Assembly: GCF_030323865.1 (NCBI RefSeq)
Contig: NZ_CP066362.1
Coordinates: 2,542,001 to 2,606,000, forward strand
Reading direction: 5' to 3'
Length of the DNA: 64,000 nucleotides
From: Pseudarthrobacter defluvii
GTDB taxonomy: Bacteria > Actinomycetota > Actinomycetes > Actinomycetales > Micrococcaceae
Shown: positions 55,309 to 64,000 of the stretch, piece by piece
Numbering within the stretch: the first letter of the stretch is position 1
Layout of the letters: every line of letters begins with the position of its first letter
The notes under the pieces: model-generated
Told to the model about the DNA's origin: nothing
The model's database searches: none
The model's input: only the letters and a program-made list of their open reading frames with translations
Position numbers and translations under genes: made by a program

Positions 55309-55769
55309 TGCCGCCCGTCTTCGCACATGGAGCGTTGCGCCTCTACCTCCTGGCCCTGCTCGAAAGCGGACCCAAACACGGTTACGAGCTCATCAAGGCG
55401 CTCAAGGACCGGTTCGGCGGAACCTATGCGCCCAGCGCCGGAACCATCTATCCACGGCTGGGCAAGCTTGAGGAGGACGGCTTGGTGTCCACCGAGCCGG
55501 CCGGGCGGCGCACCAACTACCGCATCACCGCCGCGGGCCTCGCAGAGCTGGACCGGCGCAGGGATGACGTGGCGGGGGTAGAAAACGGCATCGCAGTCTC
55601 GATGCAACGGCGTGACGTGGAATTGATGCTGCAGCAGTTCGGTGACGACCTCCGTGCAGAGTTGCGCCGGTACGCCCTGCGCGAGCCGATAGGCCCGGTG
55701 ACCCTGGAAACTGTCCGTACAGTCCTGGAAGACGCCCGGACAGCCATCCGCAGCACCCTGCGGCACTGA
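55308..55769 (+). CDS. PadR-family transcriptional regulator
   Basis: 153 residues. The PadR winged helix covers about 1-80 (LLALLESGPKHGYELIKAL, PSAGTIYPRLGKLEEDGLV, RRTNYRITAAGLAEL), then a helical dimerisation region. TGATG overlap with the DUF4097 gene. Probably represses its own operon at the GATATATC sites. Confidence 0.92.
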   Translation: MPPVFAHGALRLYLLALLESGPKHGYELIKALKDRFGGTYAPSAGTIYPRLGKLEEDGLVSTEPAGRRTNYRITAAGLAELDRRRDDVAGVENGIAVSMQRRDVELMLQQFGDDLRAELRRYALREPIGPVTLETVRTVLEDARTAIRSTLRH

Positions 55770-55886
55770 GGCAGGGGCCGAACGCACTGCCGCAGGTCAT
55801 CCACCGTTTCCCGGTTCGCGGGGCGCCACATCATGTGGGAGACTGGAGGGCAGCTCTTTTGAGTACCAACAGTAAGGAGGCCAGCT

Positions 55887-55961
55887 ATGAGCAAGCGTGC
55901 ACGCAAGCGTCGTGACCGTAAGCGTGGCGGCGCGAACCACGGGAAGCGCCCCAACACCTAG
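55887..55961 (+). CDS. 50S ribosomal protein bL37 (24 residues)
   Basis: Sequence MSKRARKRRDRKRGG then ANHGKRPNT. It matches the actinobacterial 24-residue ribosomal protein bL37 found in mycobacterial ribosome structures (there beginning MAKRGRKKRDRK, ending NHGKRPNA). Nearly half of the residues are Lys or Arg. A strong AAGGAGG (55874-55880) precedes the ATG, and a terminator follows. It is too short for most gene finders. Confidence 0.9.
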   Translation: MSKRARKRRDRKRGGANHGKRPNT

Positions 55962-55990
55962 GCACATGCCAGGAACCACGGTTCAAGCGA

Positions 55991-56027
55991 AGGACCCCGC
56001 AAGCCACTCGGCTTACGGGGTCCTTTG
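55991..56027 (+). terminator. Intrinsic terminator of the bL37 gene
   Basis: A 15-bp stem (one mismatch; 55991-56005 with 56010-56024) with a 4-nt loop, then TTT. May also serve the convergent rsrA gene. Confidence 0.88.
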
Positions 56028-56065
56028 CTGTCTGCGGCCCTGATCCGCACGCCGGCAGCTTATGC

Positions 56066-56326
56066 CTACGCCTCCACAGGGCGGATCGTGTGGATCCTGT
56101 CCAGGATGGCGTTCTTCAGGTTGTCCGGAGCGGACTCCGTGCACGAACGCTTGACCAAGTTGCGGATGACGCACTCGAGGTCATACTGCTGCGTGCACTC
56201 CGGGCACTCATCCAGGTGGTTCTTGATCTCGGTCAAGTCCTCACGGGTCAACGCCCCGTCAAGGTATTCGTAGATGCGTTGCATCCGGGTGTCGTCGCAG
56301 TCGCCCAATCCCTGGCAGTCGCTCAT
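56066..56326 (-). CDS. rsrA: Zinc anti-sigma factor (RsrA/RshA type)
   Basis: 86 residues. The ZAS motif is His37-x3-Cys41-x2-Cys44 (NHLDECPEC). Cys10 is placed like the extra zinc ligand of RsrA, and Cys62 like the partner that forms disulfides. Binds SigR in the reduced zinc form and releases it on thiol oxidation. Overlaps sigR by 4 nt. Confidence 0.93.
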   Translation of the reverse strand: MSDCQGLGDCDDTRMQRIYEYLDGALTREDLTEIKNHLDECPECTQQYDLECVIRNLVKRSCTESAPDNLKNAILDRIHTIRPVEA

Positions 56327-57099
56327 TTCCTGTTCTCCTGTGCTTTGCTTCCTGCCGCTTCCGACGCATCCGCGGCTGTTTTGAATCCCCGCTCGGCGGC
56401 GTATTCCGCGAGCATGTCCCGCAACATTCGCCGGCCGCGGTGCAGCCGGGACATCACCGTGCCGATAGGCGTGTTCATGATGTCTGAAATTTCCTTGTAG
56501 GCGAAGCCCTCCACGTCGGCGAAGTAGACCGCCAGGCGGAACTCTTCAGGGATATCCTGCAGGGCCCGCTTCACGTCCGAATCCGGAAGGTGGTCCAACG
56601 CCTCAGCCTCGGCGGAACGCAGTCCGCTCGACGTATGCGACTCCGCCCGTGCCAGCTGCCAGTCCTCAATGCTGTCCGAGTTGGACTGCAACGGCTCGCG
56701 CTGCCGTTTGCGGTACAGGTTGATGTACGTGTTGGTGAGGATCCGGTACAGCCAGGCCTTCAGGTTGGTTCCCGGCTTGTACTGGTGGAACGCCGAGAAC
56801 GCCTTGGTGTAGGCCTCCTGGACCAGGTCCTCCGCGTCCGACGGATTCCGTGCCATGCGCATCGCGGCCGAGTACAACTGGTCCACGTACTGCATGGCGT
56901 CCCGCTCGAAGCGAAGGCGGCGCTGCTCCATGGTCTCCGTGGAGACGTCCAGGCCGGTGCCGTCATTTGGGTTGGCTTCGGCGGCCCGGGAATCAGGACC
57001 TGCCTGGCCGGACGGCAGGGGCGCCGCTCCCGCCTTGCCGTTCACATCGGCGGGGGTAGCCTCATACATGGCCGCGACGGCCGGATCCAAGGTGCTCAT
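56323..57099 (-). CDS. sigR: ECF sigma factor SigR/SigH (thiol-oxidative stress)
   Basis: 258 residues from the ATG at 57099. Sigma2 (about 70-130; [20 protein letters not shown]), sigma4 (about 175-235; [21 protein letters not shown]). The first 56 residues are an acidic, Ala/Gly/Pro-rich extension. An internal ATG at 56931 (Met57) has its own GGAG 6 nt upstream and would give the standard 202-residue factor. In Streptomyces SigR the longer form is unstable. Preceded by its own type of promoter (57285-57310). Confidence 0.93.
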   Translation of the reverse strand: MSTLDPAVAAMYEATPADVNGKAGAAPLPSGQAGPDSRAAEANPNDGTGLDVSTETMEQRRLRFERDAMQYVDQLYSAAMRMARNPSDAEDLVQEAYTKAFSAFHQYKPGTNLKAWLYRILTNTYINLYRKRQREPLQSNSDSIEDWQLARAESHTSSGLRSAEAEALDHLPDSDVKRALQDIPEEFRLAVYFADVEGFAYKEISDIMNTPIGTVMSRLHRGRRMLRDMLAEYAAERGFKTAADASEAAGSKAQENRK

Positions 57100-57284
57100 T
57101 GCCTTCAAGTCTACTGTCCGGCTTTCCGCCCCGGGCATGCCGTACTCCAGCGGCTCCGCGGCAAGCGTATCGACTGCCACCGGCCCCGCCGGTCTGGTTC
57201 CGTCCAACACCTTCCCCAAGGCCCAACTCCGCTCTGTATCGGGTGAATGATCGCTTGGGTCCCTGTCACGAACCCGACATCCAT

Positions 57285-57310
57285 AACCGCCCCCCGCAGG
57301 CAAATATTCC
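57285..57310 (-). promoter_or_regulatory. SigR-type promoter upstream of sigR
   Basis: On the minus strand GGAAT (57310-57306), an 18-nt spacer and GTT (57287-57285) match the SigR/SigH consensus GGAAT-N18/19-GTT exactly. It lies about 190 nt before the sigR ATG. Implies a positive autoregulatory loop. Confidence 0.85.
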
Positions 57311-57375
57311 CCAAAAGTGCAAGACTAGGACCGACTCCGCCGCTTGCCGCGGCTCGTCCATCCAGGAGGAAATTC

Positions 57376-57921
57376 ATGTCCTTTGTCCGCACGCTCGCCC
57401 GCCCCATGCTTGCCTCCAGTTTCGTTCTTGCCGGACTGGACAAGCTCAAGAACTCCGACGACACCGCCCAGCAGCTCTCGCCGCTCCTGCGCAAGGCGGC
57501 GGCCTCACTCCCCTTCCAGGCGAGCGAGAAGACACTGGCGCGCGTGATCGGCGGAACCCAGGTGGGGGCCGGCGTGCTGTTCGGCCTTGGCAAGTTCTCC
57601 AGGCTCTCGGCCGGCCTTCTGACCGTGGTCTCGCTCCTCAACACCTTTGTTGAGTGGCGCAGTGCGGACATCAGCAGCAAGGAAGGGCGCGAAAACCGCC
57701 GGAACCAGCTGCTTAAGAACCTCTCGCTGAGCGGCGGGGCGCTGCTGGCTTCCGTGGACACAGCAGGCAAGCCGGGCCTGGCGTGGCGCGCCGAGCACCT
57801 GGCCGCCGATGCCCGCAGGAACGCCTCGCACCTCGCCGCCGACGCGCGGCGGACCACCACCAAGAAGCTGGACAAGGCGGACAAAGCCGTACGCCGCGCA
57901 GTACACGCCACGGGAGCATAA
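57376..57921 (+). CDS. DoxX-family membrane protein
   Basis: 181 residues. About four hydrophobic segments (7-25, 60-77, 80-95, 115-130) fit DoxX. The C-terminal 45 residues form a basic amphipathic tail (HLAADARRNASHLAADARR) with an internal repeat. Starts at an ATG with AGGAGGA 6 nt before. Divergent from sigR, whose promoter is 66 nt away, so the two may be co-controlled by redox stress. Confidence 0.8.
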   Translation: MSFVRTLARPMLASSFVLAGLDKLKNSDDTAQQLSPLLRKAAASLPFQASEKTLARVIGGTQVGAGVLFGLGKFSRLSAGLLTVVSLLNTFVEWRSADISSKEGRENRRNQLLKNLSLSGGALLASVDTAGKPGLAWRAEHLAADARRNASHLAADARRTTTKKLDKADKAVRRAVHATGA

Positions 57922-57927
57922 GCACGA

Positions 57928-59316
57928 ATGACCGCAACAGCTGCCACCAGTGACGGGTCCGGAACACCTGTTGAGCACTGGGCCGCACCCTTTGCGTCCC
58001 GGCCCGTCGATGCCACCGTTACGGTGCCCGGATCAAAGTCCCTGACCAACAGGTACTTGGTCCTGGCAGCCTTGGCGGAGGGGCCGTCCCGGCTGCGTGC
58101 GCCCCTGCACTCCAGGGATTCCGCACTGATGATCGACGCGCTCCGGCAGCTGGGCGCCACTATTACCGAGGTGCCCGGGGACGGCGACTTTGGCCCTGAC
58201 CTGGAGGTGCTCCCGCTGCCGGCAGCCGCCGGGGCGTCCGTCACCAGGATCGACTGCGGGCTGGCGGGCACGGTCATGCGGTTCGTTCCGCCGCTGGCGG
58301 CGCTCCGCAACGGAGCCAGCGTCTTCGACGGCGACCCGCACGCCCGGAAGCGTCCCATGGGGACCATCATCGAGGCCCTCAAGGCCCTGGGTGTGGCCGT
58401 CGCCTCCGAAGATGGCTCCGCGCCGTCGTCGCTCCCGTTCGTGGTGGAAGGCAAGGGCACTGTGCGGGGCGGCCATCTGGTGATCGACGCCAGCGCATCG
58501 TCCCAGTTCGTTTCCGCCCTCCTCCTGGTGGGGGCGAGGTTCGACGAGGGGCTGCACCTGGAGCACGTGGGGAAACCGGTGCCCAGCCTGGACCACATCA
58601 ACATGACCGTGGCCGTCCTGCGCGGTGCGGGCGTGACCGTGGACAACTCCGTTCCCAATCATTGGGTGGTGGCGCCCGGGCCCATCCGTGCCTTCGACCA
58701 GCGGATCGAGCAGGACCTTTCCAACGCCGGGCCGTTCCTGGCGGCCGCACTGGCTTCGAAAGGTACGGTGCGGATACCCAACTGGCCCGCGGAGACCCAG
58801 CAGGTGGGAGACCTGTGGCGTGACATCCTCGCGAAAATGGGCGCACAGGTCACCCTGGCCGACGGCGTCCTGACCGTCACCGGCGGCCAGGAGATCAAGG
58901 GCGGCAACTTCGCCGACACCAGCGAACTCGCCCCCACTGTGGCAGCCCTGTGCGCGCTGGCCACCGGCCCGTCGCGGCTCACGGGGATCGCACACCTGCG
59001 CGGACACGAGACGGACAGGCTCGCGGCCCTGGTGGCGGAAATCAACCGGCTCGGCGGAGACGCAGAGGAAACCAGCGACGGCCTCGTGATCCGTCCCGCC
59101 CGGCTGCATGGCGGCGTCGTCCGCAGTTACGCCGACCACCGCATGGCCACTGCCGGCGCTATCCTGGGCCTGGCAGTGGAGGGCGTGCAGGTGGAGGACA
59201 TCGCCACCACCGCCAAGACCATGCCCGATTTCCCCCAGCTGTGGGCAGGCATGCTGGCCCAGGACGCCGCTGCGGCATCCGGACCGGAGGAGCCCAGCGG
59301 TGGCGCGGCGCACTGA
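57928..59316 (+). CDS. aroA: 3-phosphoshikimate 1-carboxyvinyltransferase (EPSP synthase)
   Basis: 462 residues. Joins shikimate-3-phosphate and PEP in aromatic amino-acid synthesis; the glyphosate target. Motifs: [17 protein letters not shown] near 31-47, [12 protein letters not shown] near 111, [16 protein letters not shown] near 134, and C-terminal [14 protein letters not shown]. It continues to a Ser/Gly-rich end overlapping rsgA by 17 nt. Confidence 0.97.
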   Translation: MTATAATSDGSGTPVEHWAAPFASRPVDATVTVPGSKSLTNRYLVLAALAEGPSRLRAPLHSRDSALMIDALRQLGATITEVPGDGDFGPDLEVLPLPAAAGASVTRIDCGLAGTVMRFVPPLAALRNGASVFDGDPHARKRPMGTIIEALKALGVAVASEDGSAPSSLPFVVEGKGTVRGGHLVIDASASSQFVSALLLVGARFDEGLHLEHVGKPVPSLDHINMTVAVLRGAGVTVDNSVPNHWVVAPGPIRAFDQRIEQDLSNAGPFLAAALASKGTVRIPNWPAETQQVGDLWRDILAKMGAQVTLADGVLTVTGGQEIKGGNFADTSELAPTVAALCALATGPSRLTGIAHLRGHETDRLAALVAEINRLGGDAEETSDGLVIRPARLHGGVVRSYADHRMATAGAILGLAVEGVQVEDIATTAKTMPDFPQLWAGMLAQDAAAASGPEEPSGGAAH

Positions 59317-60415
59317 CTCCTGGGACGAATCCGACGTCCGCATCCGGCCGAACAAGAAGGGTTCCAGGCCCCGCACCAAGGATCGGCCCAGCCACGACGA
59401 CGCCGTGACGGGACGGATCATCACGGTGGACCGTGGCCGGTACACGGCAGTGGTGGGTGAGGACTCGAAGAACGAACGCGTGGTCATCGCGGCACGCGCC
59501 CGCGAACTTCGCCGCTCGCCGGTGGTTGCCGGCGACTTCGTCTCGCTTGTGGGGGACGTGTCGGGCGCGCCGGACACGCTGGCCCGCCTGGTGAAGATCC
59601 AGGACCGCAAAACGCTCCTGCGCCGCAGCGCCGACGACACGGACCCGATCGAACGTGCCGTAGTGGCCAACGCCGACCAGCTGGTGATCGTGGTGGCGGC
59701 GGCCAACCCCGAGCCGCGGACCGGGTTCATCGACCGTGCCCTGGTGGCCGCATACGACGCCGGCATCGATCCGATCCTGCTGGTCACCAAGGCCGACGTC
59801 AAGGACCCCGCGGAACTGTTGTCCAACTACACCCACCTGGATTTCCCGGTGATCATCAGCCGGACTGCTGACGCCCTGGCCTCGGGCATCGACGCGCGCT
59901 CCGACGACGGCCTTTCGGCCCGGCTGGACAGCGCCGCCGTGGCCGGGCTCCGCGCGCACCTGGACGGCAAGGTCACGGTCATGCTCGGACACTCAGGCGT
60001 GGGCAAATCCACCATGGTGAACGCGCTGACCGGGGCCGAGCGGGCCACCGGCGGAGTCAACGCGGTGACCGGCCGGGGCCGGCATACATCGTCGTCGGCC
60101 CTGGCGCTGCGCCTGGCGGACTCGCCGGCCGGCAGCTGGATCATTGATACTCCGGGTATCAGGTCCTTCGGCCTGGCCCACGTGGACCCTGACCGGATCC
60201 TGCGCTCCTTCCCGGACCTCTCCCCCGGCATCGAGAACTGCGAACGGGGCTGCAAGCACACGGCGACCGCAGTGGACTGCGGCCTTGACGACTGGGTGGC
60301 TGACGGACACGCAGGTCCCACCGGTCCCGCACGGCTCGCGTCGCTGCGGCGGCTGCTCGGCACGGATCCAAGGCTGGAAGCACAGGAAACCAAGGAGCTT
60401 GGCAGCGTCAACTGA
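59300..60415 (+). CDS. rsgA: Ribosome small-subunit-dependent GTPase RsgA
   Basis: 371 residues. Assists 30S subunit maturation. An N-terminal OB-fold (35-100) precedes a circularly permuted GTPase: G4 VTKAD (162-166), then P-loop GHSGVGKS (230-237), then DTPG (283-286). Zinc knuckle Cys314-x3-Cys318-x-His320-x6-Cys327. GTG start at 59300 with GGAGGAG, within the last codons of aroA. The N-terminus is basic. Confidence 0.96.
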   Translation: MARRTDSWDESDVRIRPNKKGSRPRTKDRPSHDDAVTGRIITVDRGRYTAVVGEDSKNERVVIAARARELRRSPVVAGDFVSLVGDVSGAPDTLARLVKIQDRKTLLRRSADDTDPIERAVVANADQLVIVVAAANPEPRTGFIDRALVAAYDAGIDPILLVTKADVKDPAELLSNYTHLDFPVIISRTADALASGIDARSDDGLSARLDSAAVAGLRAHLDGKVTVMLGHSGVGKSTMVNALTGAERATGGVNAVTGRGRHTSSSALALRLADSPAGSWIIDTPGIRSFGLAHVDPDRILRSFPDLSPGIENCERGCKHTATAVDCGLDDWVADGHAGPTGPARLASLRRLLGTDPRLEAQETKELGSVN

Positions 60416-60460
60416 CGCGTTCTCCCCGGAAGAAGCGCGGGCAGACGGTAGTTTGGAACC

Positions 60461-61273
60461 ATGATCCAACCCGCTTCGAGCTACAACGATGACCTGCGCC
60501 TGGCACATGTCCTGGCCGACTCCGTGGATGACCAGACCATGAGCCGCTTCAAGGCCCTGGATCTCCACGTTGAGACCAAGCCGGACCTGACGCCGGTCAC
60601 CGATGCGGACAAGGCCGCCGAGGAAGCCATCCGCGGGCAACTCTCGCGTTCCCGCCCACGTGACGCGGTCCTGGGCGAGGAGTTCGGCAGCACGGGCCAC
60701 GGTTCGCGGCGCTGGATCATCGACCCCATTGACGGGACCAAGAACTTTGTCCGCGGCGTTCCGGTCTGGGCCACGCTGATCGCCCTGGTGGATGAAGGCG
60801 AACCCGTGGTGGGGGTGGTCAGCGCACCGGCCCTGGGCAAGCGCTGGTGGGCGGCAAAGGGCATGGGCGCGTACATGGGCAGGTCCCTGGCGGCTGCCAC
60901 CCGGCTCCGCGTCTCCAACGTCTCCAGCCTCGCCGATGCCTCCCTCTCCTACTCCAGCCTCACCGGTTGGAAGGAACGGGGGAACCTTGATGAGTTCCTG
61001 GGCCTCACCGAGGACGTATGGCGGACCCGGGCCTACGGCGACTTCTGGTCGTACTGCATGGTGGCCGAGGGCTCGGTGGACATCGCCTGCGAACCGGAGC
61101 TGAACCTCTATGACATGGCCGCCCTGGTGCCGATCGTGGTGGAGGCCGGGGGGCGTTTTACCTCCCTCGAAGGCGAGGACGGACCGTTCGGCGGGAACGC
61201 CCTGGCCACCAACTCCATCCTGCACTCAGAGGTCCTGCACCGGCTGAACCCTTACCTGGATGATTTGCTGTAA
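60461..61273 (+). CDS. hisN: Inositol-monophosphatase-family histidinol-phosphatase
   Basis: 270 residues. Mg2+-dependent phosphatase with the metal motif [14 protein letters not shown] (near 88-101), GEEFGSTG near 71 and [19 protein letters not shown] near 210. It matches HisN-type histidinol phosphatases of actinobacteria (no bifunctional HisB), though inositol or fructose phosphates cannot be excluded. Follows aroA-rsgA. Confidence 0.88.
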   Translation: MIQPASSYNDDLRLAHVLADSVDDQTMSRFKALDLHVETKPDLTPVTDADKAAEEAIRGQLSRSRPRDAVLGEEFGSTGHGSRRWIIDPIDGTKNFVRGVPVWATLIALVDEGEPVVGVVSAPALGKRWWAAKGMGAYMGRSLAAATRLRVSNVSSLADASLSYSSLTGWKERGNLDEFLGLTEDVWRTRAYGDFWSYCMVAEGSVDIACEPELNLYDMAALVPIVVEAGGRFTSLEGEDGPFGGNALATNSILHSEVLHRLNPYLDDLL

Positions 61274-61296
61274 CGGTTGACGTTCTCCCGGCAAAA

Positions 61297-61351
61297 CGAA
61301 TAAAGCGACGGCGGACACCTCCCAAAGGAGGTGTCCGCCGTCGTTTATTCG
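61297..61351. terminator. Very long hairpin terminator after hisN
   Basis: About 25 base pairs with one bulged G (61297-61322 with 61327-61351) and a CAAA loop. The base carries CGAATAAA / TTTATTCG, so a T-run follows the stem in either direction. It isolates hisN from the riboswitch. Confidence 0.88.
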
Positions 61352-61423
61352 GACGAGCGTAACAAAGGGCTTAACAATTGCCGCGGGTTCAGCCTGGGCC
61401 GCCGCATGTCCTACGCTTTTATC

Positions 61424-61546
61424 CAGGTCACGAGTGCCAGCGCTAAACCCCGGTTTGCTGGCCGGCAACCCTCCATTCGCGGTGGGGTGCCCCGGGTGAC
61501 GACCAGGCCGGTCCGGAGTGGATGCGGCAAGCGCGGATTCCACTAT
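61424..61546 (+). promoter_or_regulatory. SAM-IV riboswitch
   Basis: Matches the actinobacterial SAM-IV riboswitch. GGTC (61426) pairs with GACC (61501-61504). A GCCAGC...GCTGGC stem (61436-61462) carries the AAACC/GGTTT tip. The SAM-binding GCCGGCAACC (61461-61470) and GGTGGGGTGCCCCGGGTGAC (61481-61500) follow, and the 3' part has GCGGCAAGCGCGG. It binds S-adenosylmethionine and turns off sulfur genes. It lies 31-151 nt before a cysteine-desulfurase-like gene. Confidence 0.92.
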
Positions 61547-61576
61547 GCCGGAGTCCTGTAGTCAAGTGAGGTCTCT

Positions 61577-62995
61577 GTGACAACTGCCACCGTCTCCCCC
61601 CAGCCCGCCATCACCGAAGCCGCCGCTGCTGCTGAACTCCACGCCATTGCCGGCCGGCCCCTCGCGGCGGTCACCGGCGCGGAAATCCAGGCACCGCTGA
61701 TCACCGGCGGGCACGTCCGGTACGCGAACCTCGACTGTGGCGCATCGGCCCCGGCGCTCTCCGTGGTATCCGCCTACCTCAACGAGATCCTGCCCTACTA
61801 CGCCAGCGTCCACCGCGGGGCAGGCTACGCCTCCCAGATCAGCACCTCGGTCTACGAAAATGCACGCAGCATCGTCCGGGACTTCGTGGGCGGCCGGCCG
61901 GACGATTCGGTCATCTTCACCCGCAACACCACAGACTCGCTGAACCTCCTGGCAGGTTGCCTCCCCCTCACCGACGGCCGCCCCGACGGCGATGTGCTCT
62001 ACCTGGACATCGAACACCATGCCAACCTGCTGCCTTGGCAGGGCGTACCGCACCGGAGCATCGTCGCCGCAGAGACGATCACCGGCACCCTTGACGCCGT
62101 CCGCGCGGAGCTGGAGCAGGGCGGGGTCAGCCTGCTGGCAGTCACCGGCGCTTCAAACGTCACCGGCGAGATCCTTCCCATCCGGGCCCTGGCCGCGCTG
62201 GCCCACCAGCACGGCGCACGGATCGTGGTGGATGCTGCCCAACTCGCACCGCACCGCCGGGTGGACATCAGCGCCGACGGCATCGACTACCTCGCGTTTT
62301 CCGGCCACAAGCTGTACGCACCGTTCGGCGCCGGCGTCCTGGTGGGACGCCCTGACTGGTTGGACGCGGGCGTCCCGCACCTTGCCGGCGGCGGCGCGGT
62401 GAAGGAAGCAAGGCTCGACGGCGTCAGCTGGGCCAGTGGCCCGGCCCGCCATGAGGGGGGCTCACCGAACGTCCTCGGAGCCGCAACCCTGGCCCGAGCC
62501 ACGCAGGTCCTCGCCGGGCTGGACCAGGACCGGTGGCACGCCCACGAATCGGCCATCCGCTCCTTCCTGGTGGAGGGCCTGCAGGACATCGACGGGGTCA
62601 CCGTCCACCAGATCTTCAAGGACAGCAACCCGGAAACGGACACCATCGGCGTGGTCAACTTCTCCGTGGAGGGCTATGACGCAGGACTGGTGGCCGCCTA
62701 CCTCGCAGCCGAGCACGGCGTGGGGCTGCGCGATGGACGCTTCTGCGCCCATCCCCTGCTGAAGCGCCTGGGCCTGCCGTCAGGCTCGCTTAGGGCAAGC
62801 TTCGGCGTCGGCTCACGGCTGGAGGATGCCGAACGCCTCCTCGCGGGCATCCGAGCGCTGCGCAGCAAGGGCTTGGGCTGGGACTACGTAGTGGACGCAG
62901 GCCGGTGGGTGCCCGCCAACGACGCCCGCACCTACCCGCACTGGGCACCCAACACCCCGGGAACGGCCGGCGCAGCGCCCTGCATCGACGACTAG
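61577..62995 (+). CDS. Class V aminotransferase-fold PLP enzyme, cysteine-desulfurase-like
   Basis: 472 residues. Fold type I PLP domain: Lys245 in FSGHKLYAPFGAG is the cofactor lysine, with VVDAAQLAPH (218-227) and His148 (EHHANLLPW) before it. Cys390 in DGRFCAHPLL is placed like the catalytic Cys of SufS. A C-terminal tail of 40 residues (WDYVVDAGRWVPAND) is extra. GTG start with GAGG. Controlled by a SAM-IV riboswitch, which implies a role in methionine/cysteine sulfur flow rather than Fe-S assembly. Confidence 0.85.
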   Translation: MTTATVSPQPAITEAAAAAELHAIAGRPLAAVTGAEIQAPLITGGHVRYANLDCGASAPALSVVSAYLNEILPYYASVHRGAGYASQISTSVYENARSIVRDFVGGRPDDSVIFTRNTTDSLNLLAGCLPLTDGRPDGDVLYLDIEHHANLLPWQGVPHRSIVAAETITGTLDAVRAELEQGGVSLLAVTGASNVTGEILPIRALAALAHQHGARIVVDAAQLAPHRRVDISADGIDYLAFSGHKLYAPFGAGVLVGRPDWLDAGVPHLAGGGAVKEARLDGVSWASGPARHEGGSPNVLGAATLARATQVLAGLDQDRWHAHESAIRSFLVEGLQDIDGVTVHQIFKDSNPETDTIGVVNFSVEGYDAGLVAAYLAAEHGVGLRDGRFCAHPLLKRLGLPSGSLRASFGVGSRLEDAERLLAGIRALRSKGLGWDYVVDAGRWVPANDARTYPHWAPNTPGTAGAAPCIDD

Positions 62996-63096
62996 GCAGC
63001 CTGGCGGGAAGAAGGCTGCTTCCCCGACGGCTGGAGGTGGTCCCATGCGGTAAATTCGAGGGGCAATCACCGGCAACACACAGAAGGAGGCCACGC

Positions 63097-63855
63097 GTGG
63101 TTCGGGGTGGCCCCAGGCTTGATCACGGACGGCGCCGGGAGCTCGGGCAGAGCTTCCAGGATGGCGGCAGGCACTACCATCGCATCCGCCCGGGATACCC
63201 GGAAGAATCGGTCCGCTGGCTGGTGCCCACCGATGCCCATGACGCCCTGGACGTCGGTGCGGGTACCGGGAAATTCACCGCGTTGCTGCTGGACCTGGGA
63301 CTGGACGTCACCGCCGTCGACCCCTCAGCGGACATGCTTGCCCAACTGAAGGCCCACTGCCCGGCCGCCAGGGCTGTGGTGGGCACCGCCGAGGCGACCG
63401 GCCTTCCCGCCGCGGCCTTCGACGTCGTCACCGTTGCCCAGGCCTGGCACTGGTGCGACCCGCTGGCCGCAAGCACCGAACTCGCGCGGGTACTGCGTCC
63501 GCATGGAACCCTGGGCCTGGTCTGGAACCAGCTGGACACCTCCGTGCCCTGGGTACACCGCCTTTCCCGGATCATGCACGCAGGTGACGTGTACCGGCCA
63601 GGCCACAAACCCGTGGTGGGGCCTGAGTTCCACGGGGTCGAAGGACACGTCAGCCACTGGCAGGACACGGTGACCACCACGGACCTGATGGAGCTCACCA
63701 AGTCGCGCAGCTACTACCTCCGGGCCGGCGAGGCCACGCGGGCGAAAGTCCTGGGAAACCTGGACTGGTACCTGCACGAGCATCTTGCGTACGCCCCTGA
63801 CCAGCAGCTCGAACTCCCCTACCTCACATTGGCCTGGCGCGCCGTCAAGGCATGA
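63097..63855 (+). CDS. Class I SAM-dependent methyltransferase
   Basis: 252 residues from the GTG at 63097, 6 nt after AGAAGGAGG. The SAM loop is LDVGAGTGKFTALL near 49; VDPSADML and AFDVVTVAQAWHWCDP follow, as in UbiE/COQ5-like enzymes of unknown substrate. Whether the riboswitch also affects it is unclear. A longer frame opens in the previous gene but is not methyltransferase-like there. Confidence 0.87.
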   Translation: MVRGGPRLDHGRRRELGQSFQDGGRHYHRIRPGYPEESVRWLVPTDAHDALDVGAGTGKFTALLLDLGLDVTAVDPSADMLAQLKAHCPAARAVVGTAEATGLPAAAFDVVTVAQAWHWCDPLAASTELARVLRPHGTLGLVWNQLDTSVPWVHRLSRIMHAGDVYRPGHKPVVGPEFHGVEGHVSHWQDTVTTTDLMELTKSRSYYLRAGEATRAKVLGNLDWYLHEHLAYAPDQQLELPYLTLAWRAVKA

Positions 63856-63904
63856 CCGGCGCAGCACACGCTGCCGCCGCTGCCCAACCGGTAGGCTTGG
63901 ACCT

Positions 63905-64000
63905 GTGAAGACCAGCGCGCCCTCCTCCTCGATCGAGGATTACGTCAAGGTCATCTATTCGTTCACCGAATGGCAGGACAAACCCATCACGTCCTCGCAG
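63905..64000 (+). CDS. DtxR/IdeR-family metal-dependent regulator (5' part)
   Basis: Only the first 32 residues lie in the window. The N-terminus (SIEDYVKVIYSFTEWQ) is the first helix of DtxR/IdeR/MntR proteins. GTG start 47 nt after the methyltransferase. Truncated by the window edge. Whether it senses Fe2+ or Mn2+ cannot be told. Confidence 0.85.
   Translation, partial: MKTSAPSSSIEDYVKVIYSFTEWQDKPITSSQ

Overview
The window is a high-GC chromosomal segment of an actinobacterium of the Micrococcaceae, most likely Arthrobacter or Pseudarthrobacter. This rests on the gene families and gene order, since no 16S gene is present. Actinobacterial hallmarks are the fused 2-oxoglutarate enzyme Kgd, the SigR/RsrA pair, an Arg/Asp-rich extended Rho, the 24-residue ribosomal protein bL37, a SAM-IV riboswitch, and the conserved order argS-lysA-hom-thrC-thrB-rho-prfA-prmC-sua5-wecA-atpI-atpBEFHAGDC-DUF2550. 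I see no insertion sequence, prophage, CRISPR array or rRNA. One tRNA is present.

Layout. 1-4.5 kb: cold-shock gene cspA, then a coupled pair on the minus strand, a membrane-anchored esterase and a membrane protein with a phosphatidylglycerol lysyltransferase-like C-terminus. These look like an aminoacyl-phosphatidylglycerol hydrolase/synthase module. 4.5-13 kb: DUF2550 gene and the complete F1Fo ATP synthase operon with two AtpI-type genes (minus strand). 13-16.1 kb: a lipid-linked glycan block (wecA, a GT2 transferase, a WecG/TagA transferase) inside the conserved gene order. 16.1-28.1 kb: translation and threonine/lysine genes (sua5, prmC, prfA, rho, thrB, thrC, hom, lysA, argS), all minus strand. 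28.2-31.3 kb: a plus-strand flavin electron-transfer cassette of an FMN-binding lipoprotein, the flavin transferase ApbE, and an RnfD/NqrB-like membrane domain fused to a ferredoxin-reductase-like module.

31.3-49.3 kb: tRNA-Arg(CCG), a CDF metal transporter, a protealysin-type M4 protease with an emfourin-type inhibitor gene, hrpA, a lone fabH, a coupled sulfurtransferase-ADH-HIT operon, a Cds1-like cysteine desulfhydrase, an MBL hydrolase, Zur with the ZnuABC zinc importer and a 29-bp operator-like palindrome, and two CNNM/CorC genes. 49.8-64 kb: kgd, a GDSL-fold protein lacking its catalytic residues, a DUF4097-PadR operon with GATATATC palindromes, bL37, sigR-rsrA with a consensus SigR promoter, DoxX, aroA-rsgA-hisN, a SAM-IV riboswitch before a cysteine-desulfurase-like gene, a methyltransferase, and the start of a DtxR-family regulator at the right edge.

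Most of the window is housekeeping. The parts that merit a second look are the flavin/Rnf-FNR cassette, the aminoacyl-lipid module with its rhomboid-like domain, the protease/inhibitor pair, the serine-less GDSL protein, the SigR dual-start architecture, and several strong RNA or DNA palindromes.
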